29,372 nt of DNA from positions 1 to 29,372 of the forward strand of contig CANQPR010000004.1 in assembly GCA_947625715.1 (NCBI GenBank), read 5' to 3'. The position numbers were made by a program, and so were the translations under genes. How positions within the stretch are numbered: position 1 is the first letter of the stretch; each line of letters starts with the position of its first letter. The notes below the pieces were generated by a model. The model did no database searches. It had not been told where the DNA came from and saw nothing but the letters and a program-made list of their open reading frames with translations. Below are positions 23,125-29,372 of the stretch, piece after piece. The DNA is from an uncultured Bacilli bacterium. Lineage in GTDB: Bacteria > Bacillota_I > Bacilli_A > RF39 > UBA660.

Positions 23125-23330
23125 ATAAAAATAAACCTAGATTATGTAAGGACGAGGATACCCCCGCGGTGCCACCTTACTTCACCTAGGCTCTTATTTT
23201 AATTTCATCACATATAAATGCGTCTTAAATTATTGAAAGTTGTTTCATAAAAAAGGTTTTATTAAGCATTTTCACCTATTAGCTCTCTCTTTTAATATCT
23301 ACTTTTTTACTTTTTCTTTCTTTAAGAAGA
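23125..23330 (-). promoter_or_regulatory. T-box leader, probably tRNA(Asn)-responsive
   Basis: The minus strand contains GGTGGCACCGCG (23176-23165), the diagnostic T-box sequence. Upstream there is a stem-I-like region: GAAAG near the 5' end pairs with CTTTC, an AGTAG lies on the 5' side, and AGAGAG plus GGTGAAAATGC follow. On the 3' side GAAACAAC contains AAC at both plausible registers (23244-23242 and 23241-23239), an Asn codon. A competing terminator (23127-23190) follows. Uncharged tRNA(Asn) would be expected to stabilise antitermination. Confidence 0.92.
23127..23190 (-). terminator. T-box-controlled terminator
   Basis: On the minus strand CCTAG and GTAAGG pair with CCTTAC and CTAGG, with an internal loop and the T-box sequence in the apical part. 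A TTTATTTTT tract follows. The alternative antiterminator would use the T-box bases. Confidence 0.8.
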
Positions 23331-23337
23331 TATGTTT

Positions 23338-23366
23338 ATTTTATAGCTTTTTTTAATATTCGTCAA
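23338..23366 (-). promoter_or_regulatory. Promoter of the T-box operon
   Basis: On the minus strand TTGACG (23366-23361), a 17-nt spacer and TAAAAT (23343-23338). The -35 directly follows the mscL stop codon. Confidence 0.65.
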
Positions 23367-23747
23367 TTATTTTTCTTGAGCTTCTTTTAACAAATCTCTT
23401 ATTTCTTCTAATAAAATAATTTCTTTTGGTTGGGCTACTTCTTCTTTTTTCTTTTTATGAGCTTTATTAATTATTTTAATTACAACAAAGATTGAAAACG
23501 CGATAATCAAAAAATCAATAACATTTTGAATAAAAACTCCATACATAATTGTAGCATCTTTAATTTTAATTGAAAGACCTGTAAAATCTAAACCCCCTAA
23601 TAAAATACCAACTAAAGGGGTAATAATATTTTCAACTAAACTCGTAACAATTTTGCCAAAAGCTCCACCTATTACTACACCAACGGCCATATCAATTACA
23701 TTACCTCTTGCTATAAAACCCCTAAATTCTTTAATAAATTTTCGCAT
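23367..23747 (-). CDS. mscL: Large-conductance mechanosensitive channel
   Basis: MscL opens under membrane tension to release solutes on osmotic downshock. The 126-residue protein starts with the amphipathic FIKEFRGFIARGNVIDMAVGVVIGGAFGKI pore helix, followed by a periplasmic loop-like segment, the second helix (about 69-92) and a charged cytoplasmic helix. Length and motifs fit the family. It lies 6 nt after the CmpB-type gene and is probably co-transcribed with it. Confidence 0.97.
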   Translation of the reverse strand: MRKFIKEFRGFIARGNVIDMAVGVVIGGAFGKIVTSLVENIITPLVGILLGGLDFTGLSIKIKDATIMYGVFIQNVIDFLIIAFSIFVVIKIINKAHKKKKEEVAQPKEIILLEEIRDLLKEAQEK

Positions 23748-23753
23748 ACTACT

Positions 23754-24443
23754 TTACTCCTTTTCTTTTTTTACTTCTATTACGACCATGTTATTATAAC
23801 TTTTTTTGAGGACATCGTCATTATAATAATAATCAAAAAATTTACCGACGAAAGTTAGTGATGGATAACCATTATGGCGAAGATTTTGTCTTATTAAAGC
23901 CCCCCAAGAGATAAAAAAGTCTAACGATAATAACACAATTAAAATATTAGTTAATATTTTACCAAATTTCATTGGCAAAGCTTCTATTACATTTGATATA
24001 GCAGGATAAACTATTTTTACTAACACTAAAGCTAATAATCCCCAAACAATAGCAAAGGGAATAGTTGTTCGACCATTAATATTTAAAAATTCATTACTGT
24101 AATCCCAAGATACGGTTTTTAAAAATAATTCTTGAAAAAAACTAATTAAATATTCAAAAGTTCCTCCTAAGATTGCTCCATATAATAATGTTTTCCAATC
24201 ACTTCGCTCTTTTCTTGCTAATAAGCCAATCATCATTAAAGCTCCAAAGCCATATATAGGGGAAATAGGTCCATATATAAGACCTCTTCTTAGTTGCCAT
24301 GTCCATTCATGATGATAATGATAATGAATAAATAAATTCAATAATTGCTCATAATAAGCTCCAAATATACATCCAAAAAGGAAAACCCAAAAAAGCTTAT
24401 AAAAGCACATTCCTTTGGCAAATTTATTATCATTCTTATCCAT
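23754..24443 (-). CDS. CmpB-type putative ABC-transporter membrane protein
   Basis: The 229-residue protein has about five membrane helices (near 15-35, 55-75, 85-105, 125-150, 160-180). RRGLIYGPISPIYGFGAL, GGTFEYLISFFQE, WDYSN and NINGRT are the signature of the family annotated as putative ABC-transporter type IV/CmpB (DUF1113, Pfam PF06541). No ATPase partner is nearby, and the real function of the family is not known to me. It has its own promoter (24467-24494) and lies 6 nt from mscL. Confidence 0.85.
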   Translation of the reverse strand: MDKNDNKFAKGMCFYKLFWVFLFGCIFGAYYEQLLNLFIHYHYHHEWTWQLRRGLIYGPISPIYGFGALMMIGLLARKERSDWKTLLYGAILGGTFEYLISFFQELFLKTVSWDYSNEFLNINGRTTIPFAIVWGLLALVLVKIVYPAISNVIEALPMKFGKILTNILIVLLSLDFFISWGALIRQNLRHNGYPSLTFVGKFFDYYYNDDVLKKSYNNMVVIEVKKEKE

Positions 24444-24466
24444 AATAAATCACACCTCATAACTTT

Positions 24467-24494
24467 ATTTTACTACAAATCAAATTATTTGCAA
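24467..24494 (-). promoter_or_regulatory. Promoter of the CmpB-type gene and mscL
   Basis: On the minus strand TTGCAA (24494-24489), a 16-nt spacer and TAAAAT (24472-24467), about 24 nt before the start codon. Confidence 0.5.
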
Positions 24495-24508
24495 ACTTTT
24501 AGATAAAA

Positions 24509-24943
24509 TTAATTTTCGATAATAATTGTTGTTGGACCCATATTTACTAAATGTAGTTCCATATCGGCTTTAAAAATACCTGTTTTAACGGGAACATAAT
24601 TACTTAATAGTTCATTAAACTTATTATATAATTCTAAAGCATCTTTGCTATTTAAAGCTTTTATATAACTAGGTCGATTACCTTTTTTTACATCAGCATA
24701 TAAAGTAAATTGACTCACACTTAATATTTCTTTTTTGACATCTAAAATACTTTTATTCATAACATGATTTTCATCTAAAAAGATTCGTAAATTAACAATT
24801 TTTTTAACTATTGGTTCTAATTTTTCTAAAGTATCATCACTACAAAAGCCTACTAATACTACTAACCCATCTGTTATACTTGCACATATATTACCATCAA
24901 CCACTACTTTAGCATCTTTTGCTTTTTGCACTACAACTTTCAT
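24509..24943 (-). CDS. dtd: D-aminoacyl-tRNA deacylase
   Basis: Dtd removes D-amino acids mischarged onto tRNA. The 144-residue protein matches the family in length. It has VSQFTLYADVKKGNRPS, with the conserved SQFTL, and near the end FKADMELHLVNMGPTT. The cross-subunit Gly-Pro is kept, but the usual NDGPVT is NMGPTT and the preceding FGADM is FKADM, so the motif is slightly divergent. Its ATG overlaps the rel stop as ATGA, an arrangement typical of the conserved rel-dtd pair. Confidence 0.95.
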   Translation of the reverse strand: MKVVVQKAKDAKVVVDGNICASITDGLVVLVGFCSDDTLEKLEPIVKKIVNLRIFLDENHVMNKSILDVKKEILSVSQFTLYADVKKGNRPSYIKALNSKDALELYNKFNELLSNYVPVKTGIFKADMELHLVNMGPTTIIIEN

Positions 24944-27066
24944 TTTCGCTTCACCATACTTACAATATTTAAATTTTCTAAACTTGTAATAAAATCATCT
25001 AATTGTTCTTTATTTTTTACTTTAACCGTTATTTCATAAACTGTATAAAAATCTTCTTTTTTAGCTCTTACATTATAAACGCTGACGTTTTTAATTGTCG
25101 CTTTACTTATAATATCTAATAAATTATTTTTAGTATTTTCTATTTTAATAATTAAATCCGTTTCATATAACTCTTCATTTAAAGTATTCCAACTAACATC
25201 TATAAAGCGGTCTTTTAAATTAGCTATATTTTCACAAGTTTTACGATGAACTCTTATTCCATCACCTTTGGTAATATAACCTACTATTTCATCACCTAAA
25301 ACCGGTTTACAACACTTAGCTAAATGTACTAAAATATTGCTTTCCCCATTAACATATAAATCATTTTTATTTTCACTCTTATCATTTTTTGGCATTCTTA
25401 ACATTTTTTCAACTAAGACATCATTAGCACTTCTTTTATCTTCCATAACCAAATTTATAATGTATGCTGCTGTATATCTTAAAGAACCAATGGCAAAATA
25501 AATATCATTTAAATCTTCAACATGTAGGGCATTACAAAGATATTTTATATTTTCATTATTTAAAATACTATCAAAAGCTATTTTTCTTTTTCTTAATTCA
25601 TTTTGGAAAAGATTTTTACCTTTATTAGTTATATTTTCTTTTTCTTGTTTACTAAAGTAAGCTTTTATTCGATTTTTAGCATGAGAAGTTTTAACAAATT
25701 TTAACCATTCTTTTTTAGGATTACTTGAAGCATTTGTTTTAATTTGAACAATATCGTTATTATGTAGTGGTTCATTTAATTGCACAATATTATCATTTAC
25801 AATTGCTAAGACTGTACTATCTCCAACTTTAGAATGAATGCGATAAGCAAAATCAATAGGTGTGGCATTAAAGGGTAGTTCTACAACATCCCCTTTTGGA
25901 GTAAAAACATAGATGAAATCATTTAAAAAATCATTTTTAACTTGGCTTGTAAAATCTTCATTATTAAAATTATCACTTGTTTCAATTAAATTGCGAAATA
26001 ATTCAAGTTTTTGTTCCATCATATCTTGAATTTTTTTAGTTCCTTTTTCTTTATAAGACCAATGTGATGCGATTCCTTTTTCGGCTATTTCATCCATTTC
26101 TTCGGTTCTTATTTGGACTTCATAACGATGATTATCACTGCCAAAAATACCAGTATGTAATGATTGATACATATTTTCTTTAGGCATGGCAATATAATCT
26201 TTAAATCTGCCTGGAATAGGTCTATATTTGGCATGAATTAAACCAATAGCTAAATAACAATCACTTACATTTTTTACAATAATTCTTAATGCTAATATAT
26301 CATATATTTGATTCCATTTTTTACCTTGATTTAATTTATGATAAATACTATATATACTTTTAACGCGACTTTTAATTTTAAATGATATATTTTGTTCCAA
26401 TAAAATATCGCTTATAGCGTCTTGCATTTCTAATAAATTGCTTTCTAATTCTTGTCTTGATAAAGCTAATTTTGATTCTATATCTTGATAAACATCCGGT
26501 TTTTCGTATTTTAAACACCAATCTTCCATTTCACTTTTCCAAGTATTAATTCCTAGACGGTGGGCAATGGGAATTAAAACATTTTCGGTTTCTTCGACTT
26601 TCCTTTTTAATGTTTCTTTATCTAAAACACTACCGGTTCTTAAATTATGAAGACGATCAGCGAGTTTAATAAATAAAACTCTGACATCTTTAGCAAGACC
26701 TACTAACACTTTCCGAAGATTTAAGCTTGCCGCATTAGAATCATCCATAAGTTCTAATTTATTCATTTTGGAAATTGATAAAACTAATGATGCAATATCA
26801 CTACCAAAAATACTTTCCAATTCTTCTTTGGTTGCTCCACCATGATTTATTGTTTCATGTAATATTGTCGCACATATACTTGCAACATCAATATGTAAAT
26901 CAGTTAAAATTAAAGCTACATTTAAAGGATGGGTTATATAATCTTCACCATTTAATCTTTTTTTATCTTTGGGATGTTCTAAAGCATAATCATAAGCTTT
27001 TTTTATCAGCAAAACATCTTCTTTAGTTAATTCCTTTTCACATTTTTTAATTAATTCATTAAGCAT
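24940..27066 (-). CDS. rel: Rel-family (p)ppGpp synthetase with altered HD hydrolase site
   Basis: The 708-residue protein has the RSH order: HD domain (about 25-180), synthetase (about 230-350), TGS (about 385-445), zinc-finger/CC region with AKCCKP (about 590) and ACT (about 640-708). The synthetase is canonical: SIYSIYHKL, DILALRIIV, and GRFKDYIAMPK. RFKD is the RxKD motif of bifunctional or synthetase-on Rel/SpoT. The HD domain keeps H46 and D137 (LADRLHN) but HDxxED is HETINH, so D becomes E and ED becomes NH. Hydrolase activity may be reduced or lost (inference). It is coupled to dtd and MBL genes, behind comN. Confidence 0.93.
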   Translation of the reverse strand: MLNELIKKCEKELTKEDVLLIKKAYDYALEHPKDKKRLNGEDYITHPLNVALILTDLHIDVASICATILHETINHGGATKEELESIFGSDIASLVLSISKMNKLELMDDSNAASLNLRKVLVGLAKDVRVLFIKLADRLHNLRTGSVLDKETLKRKVEETENVLIPIAHRLGINTWKSEMEDWCLKYEKPDVYQDIESKLALSRQELESNLLEMQDAISDILLEQNISFKIKSRVKSIYSIYHKLNQGKKWNQIYDILALRIIVKNVSDCYLAIGLIHAKYRPIPGRFKDYIAMPKENMYQSLHTGIFGSDNHRYEVQIRTEEMDEIAEKGIASHWSYKEKGTKKIQDMMEQKLELFRNLIETSDNFNNEDFTSQVKNDFLNDFIYVFTPKGDVVELPFNATPIDFAYRIHSKVGDSTVLAIVNDNIVQLNEPLHNNDIVQIKTNASSNPKKEWLKFVKTSHAKNRIKAYFSKQEKENITNKGKNLFQNELRKRKIAFDSILNNENIKYLCNALHVEDLNDIYFAIGSLRYTAAYIINLVMEDKRSANDVLVEKMLRMPKNDKSENKNDLYVNGESNILVHLAKCCKPVLGDEIVGYITKGDGIRVHRKTCENIANLKDRFIDVSWNTLNEELYETDLIIKIENTKNNLLDIISKATIKNVSVYNVRAKKEDFYTVYEITVKVKNKEQLDDFITSLENLNIVSMVKRK

Positions 27067-27703
27067 TTTTTTCCTCCTTTAAAAGGATAAGACATTTTAT
27101 ATTACTATTAATTCTTTTTTTAAAAACACTAGCATCTTTCATACTTCCCACAACATATCCATAATGAATGGGAATGGCTATTTTAGGATTTATAATATTA
27201 CATAAATTCGCGGCTTCAATGCAATCCATTGTATATCTTCCCCCAATAGGTAAAAAACAAATATCACATTTAATATTTTTATTTTCTTTAGTTACATCAG
27301 TATCCCCAGGAATATAGTAAGTAATATTATTATATTTTAATAAATATCCCACCCATAAAGCACTTTTGGGATGATTTTTTTTATGCAAATTATAAGCAGG
27401 AATTGTTTTAAATTCGATATTTTTAAATGCATAATCTTCTCCTGGTTTAACAACAATAATATACTCTTCACTAATGCCAATTGATAAAAGTTCTTCAACA
27501 ATATCTTTAGGTGTGATAAATAAAGTATCTTCTTTTTTTATTTCTAAAATTGATAACAAAGAAAAATGATCCCAATGTGGATGCGTTATAAAAATATAAT
27601 CAGCATCTTTTTTATGATTTACTTCAATTGGGTCAAAATATATAATTTTATCTCCCTTAATTCTAATACTACTTTGTTTATTTACTTCTATAAAATCATT
27701 CAT
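27059..27703 (-). CDS. Metallo-beta-lactamase-fold hydrolase (UlaG/UPF0173-like)
   Basis: The 214-residue protein has HPHWDH (residues 41-46), a GDTD motif (about 134-137) and a late HYG, the metal-binding set of UPF0173/UlaG-type MBL hydrolases. The metal ligands appear intact. The substrate is unknown; relatives hydrolyse phosphoesters or lactones. The ATG at 27703 follows AAGGGAAGG and overlaps comN by 8 nt; the end overlaps rel by 8 nt. Confidence 0.9.
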   Translation of the reverse strand: MNDFIEVNKQSSIRIKGDKIIYFDPIEVNHKKDADYIFITHPHWDHFSLLSILEIKKEDTLFITPKDIVEELLSIGISEEYIIVVKPGEDYAFKNIEFKTIPAYNLHKKNHPKSALWVGYLLKYNNITYYIPGDTDVTKENKNIKCDICFLPIGGRYTMDCIEAANLCNIINPKIAIPIHYGYVVGSMKDASVFKKRINSNIKCLILLKEEKNA

Positions 27704-27938
27704 TTTTATACCTTCCCTTATAAATTTCCAAGCTATCTGTATTTAAAATATCATTTACAATATCAGCAATTGTTAAATTATTTTTATCTATCCAAATATT
27801 ATTACATAAATAATTCCATATATCATCTTCACTTATAAAAGAAAATTTTTGACCTACCATTTCTCTTTTTTTTGTTCTTAAAGCCGGAAGTATATACTCA
27901 TATAAATCATTTAGTGTTTCAAATTTATTTTCGCTCAT
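27696..27938 (-). CDS. comN: ComN-like post-transcriptional regulator
   Basis: The 80-residue protein has the pattern YEYILPALRTK near residues 13-23, ISEDDIWNYLCNNIW near 35-49 and IADIVNDIL near 58-66. This matches the Post_transc_reg family (PF13797), whose B. subtilis member ComN binds the comE mRNA and is positioned by DivIVA. I identify it from memory of the family pattern, with no search. It leads the rel operon behind a strong promoter, with ribosome site AGGAAGGAAAG. Confidence 0.8.
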   Translation of the reverse strand: MSENKFETLNDLYEYILPALRTKKREMVGQKFSFISEDDIWNYLCNNIWIDKNNLTIADIVNDILNTDSLEIYKGRYKNE

Positions 27939-27979
27939 TTTTCTTTCCTTCCTAAATAACTTAAAACATTCATATAATT

Positions 27980-28009
27980 ATTATAGCAAAATTTAACTAG
28001 AAAGGACAA
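27980..28009 (-). promoter_or_regulatory. Promoter of comN-MBL-rel-dtd
   Basis: On the minus strand TTGTCC (28009-28004), an 18-nt spacer ending in TGC, and TATAAT (27985-27980), an extended -10. A plus-strand TATAAT at 27973-27978 lies beside it, so transcription toward the flippase may start in the same place. Confidence 0.65.
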
Positions 28010-28013
28010 GTAT

Positions 28014-29324
28014 ATGCAAAAAGACAAATTTAAATCTTCTATTTTAATTTTACTAATTGGTGGTTTTATAGTTAAAATTTTAGGATTTGTTGTCAAAATT
28101 ATTTACACTCGTATTATTGGTACAAAAGGGCTTTCTCTTTATACTATTGTCACCCCAACTTATTCTTTATTAATTACTTTAGCTGGGTTTGCTCTTCCCA
28201 TTAGTATTTCTAAATTAATAAATGAACGAAGATATAAAAATAAAGTTATTATATGGTCAACCATGTGGTTAATGATTATTTTAAATGTTATTTTTATTAT
28301 TATCATTTTTTTATTAGCCCCCTTTTTAAGTAATTATTTATTAAAAGAACCAAATACATATTATTTATTAATTGCAATGTCATTTACCTTACCATTTATT
28401 AGTATTACATCTATTTTACGAGGTTATTTTTTAGGAAAAATGAATGTGGCCCCAAACACGGTTTCTAATATTTTTGAACAAATAGTAAGAATTCTTTTTC
28501 TTCTTTTTATACTACCTATTTTAGTAAAAAAATCACTTTTATTAGGTGTCATTAGTTTAATATTATTAAATATTATTAGTGAAATAGTAAGTATTATTGT
28601 ATTTAGTTTTTATCTGCCTAAAAATAAATATATTAAATTAGAAGAAATAAAACCTCATAAAAAAATTATTAAAGATATTTTAGATACCTCCATTCCCAGC
28701 GTTTCATCAAGGTTTATTGGTAATATAGGATTTTTCTTAGAGCCGATTATTTTAACTAATTTTTTACTTTACAGTGGTTATTCTAATGAATATATTTTAA
28801 GAGAATATGCTGCTTATAATGCTTATGCAATTGGACTTTTAACTCTTCCTTCTTTTTTCATCGCAGCCATTTGTCAAATCTTAATACCTGAAATCAGTAA
28901 ATATTTTAGTAATAATAATTTATTAATGGTCAAAAGAAGACTAAAACAAGCTTTATTTTATTCTTTTATCATTGGCACTACTTCTTCCATAATTATTTTT
29001 ATCTTTAGAAATGTTTTTCTTACTACATTATATAATACTACTTTAGGAAGTAACTATATTTTCTTTTTAGCACCTTTCTTTGTTTTATTTTATTTAGAAG
29101 CACCCTTAATGAGTAGTCTACAAGCTATTGGCTTAGCTAAAACAAGTATGAAAATAACTTTTAAAGGGGAAATTATTAAACTTTGTCTGTTAGCTATTTT
29201 ATCACTAGTTCATATTGGCTTATTTTCTTTAGTTATTGCTGAGATAATCAATATTTTTTATGTTGTAATAGCATCTTTTAATAAATTAAAAAAAGTGGTT
29301 CTAGATAATTTAGTGGGGAGATAA
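28014..29324 (+). CDS. SpoVB/MurJ-superfamily polysaccharide flippase
   Basis: The 436-residue membrane protein has about 12 predicted helices and begins with SSILILLIGGFIVKILGFVVKIIYTRIIGTKGLSLY, typical of SpoVB/YtgP-type MATE-like (MOP superfamily) flippases. Such proteins move lipid-linked oligosaccharides or spore-cortex precursors. SpoVB in B. subtilis has about 518 residues, so about two C-terminal helices are missing; the protein ends in a charged tail after the last helix. It pairs in theme with sigK as a second sporulation-linked gene, but family members also serve vegetative growth. Ribosome site AAAGGAC precedes the ATG at 28014. Confidence 0.85.
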   Translation: MQKDKFKSSILILLIGGFIVKILGFVVKIIYTRIIGTKGLSLYTIVTPTYSLLITLAGFALPISISKLINERRYKNKVIIWSTMWLMIILNVIFIIIIFLLAPFLSNYLLKEPNTYYLLIAMSFTLPFISITSILRGYFLGKMNVAPNTVSNIFEQIVRILFLLFILPILVKKSLLLGVISLILLNIISEIVSIIVFSFYLPKNKYIKLEEIKPHKKIIKDILDTSIPSVSSRFIGNIGFFLEPIILTNFLLYSGYSNEYILREYAAYNAYAIGLLTLPSFFIAAICQILIPEISKYFSNNNLLMVKRRLKQALFYSFIIGTTSSIIIFIFRNVFLTTLYNTTLGSNYIFFLAPFFVLFYLEAPLMSSLQAIGLAKTSMKITFKGEIIKLCLLAILSLVHIGLFSLVIAEIINIFYVVIASFNKLKKVVLDNLVGR

Positions 29325-29354
29325 AAATTCCAGTTAAGAAAATCTAGTGGGGAG
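29312..29354. repeat. Short direct repeat TAGTGGGGAG
   Basis: TAGTGGGGAG occurs at about 29311-29320 and again at about 29344-29353, 33 nt apart, at the flippase end and in the last bases of the window. The second copy sits in an open region that runs off the edge; its function cannot be told from here. Confidence 0.4.
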
Positions 29355-29372
29355 TTTTATCAAGAAAGCTAG

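Noticed and set aside
24482..24494. CAAAT-ATTTG palindrome after dtd as a terminator
   Set aside because: The stem is weak and short, and it overlaps a promoter -35.
1..29372. Mollicutes genetic code (TGA as Trp)
   Set aside because: gatC and rel end at TGA at the expected family length and overlap the next start codons.
1..29372. CRISPR array, transposon, prophage or tRNA gene
   Set aside because: No regularly spaced repeats, transposase, integrase or cloverleaf-like sequences were seen.

Overview
The window is an AT-rich chromosomal segment of a low-GC Gram-positive bacterium. It carries a complete sigma-K gene, a SpoVB-family flippase, SepF, DivIVA, ComN, YqeG/YqeH and a T-box leader, which points to Bacillota, most likely an uncultured Bacilli lineage close to the Mollicutes branch (inference). 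GatA and GatB carry Mollicutes-like sequence changes, but TGA is used as a stop codon (ends of gatC and rel), so the code is the standard bacterial one and not the Mollicutes code. No tRNA, rRNA, IS element, integrase, CRISPR array or prophage gene is visible. The segment is mostly core housekeeping DNA; the unusual signals are in control regions and a few proteins.

Layout. 1-987: a partial surface-protein gene (truncated by the window edge) behind a promoter with a ten-base G run, and a DUF1003 membrane protein. 1094-2413: rpsT and a secreted transglutaminase-like protein. 2406-7974 (minus): yqeG, yqeH, mutL, miaA and two unknowns, one of them a cytosolic transglutaminase-like protein. 8128-10303: sigK, a membrane thioredoxin-like protein, and a membrane-anchored XRE protein. 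10389-12502 (minus): hsp20, a membrane-anchored NucA/EndA-type nuclease, divIVA and sepF. 12635-13909: a lone PilB/ComGA-type ATPase. 13945-15528 (minus): the full-length paralogue of the first surface protein.

15626-23330 (minus) is a charging module: an asparagine T-box leader, an unknown gene, asnS, aspS, gatC, gatA, gatB and a second unknown. 23367-24443 holds mscL and a CmpB-type membrane protein. 24509-27938 (minus) is comN, a metallo-beta-lactamase-fold hydrolase, a Rel-family gene with an altered hydrolase site, and dtd. 28014-29324 is a SpoVB-like flippase.

The best candidates for something new are: (1) the poly-G tract inside the promoter spacer of a surface-protein gene, a probable phase-variation switch, when the paralogue at 13945-15528 has the same promoter architecture without the G run; (2) a 27-nt identical inverted-repeat leader in front of both paralogues; (3) a Rel protein with the HD-ED hydrolase signature changed to HE-NH; (4) an unknown protein under asparagine T-box control, overlapping asnS; (5) a membrane-tethered HTH protein with six extracytoplasmic cysteines beside a membrane thioredoxin.
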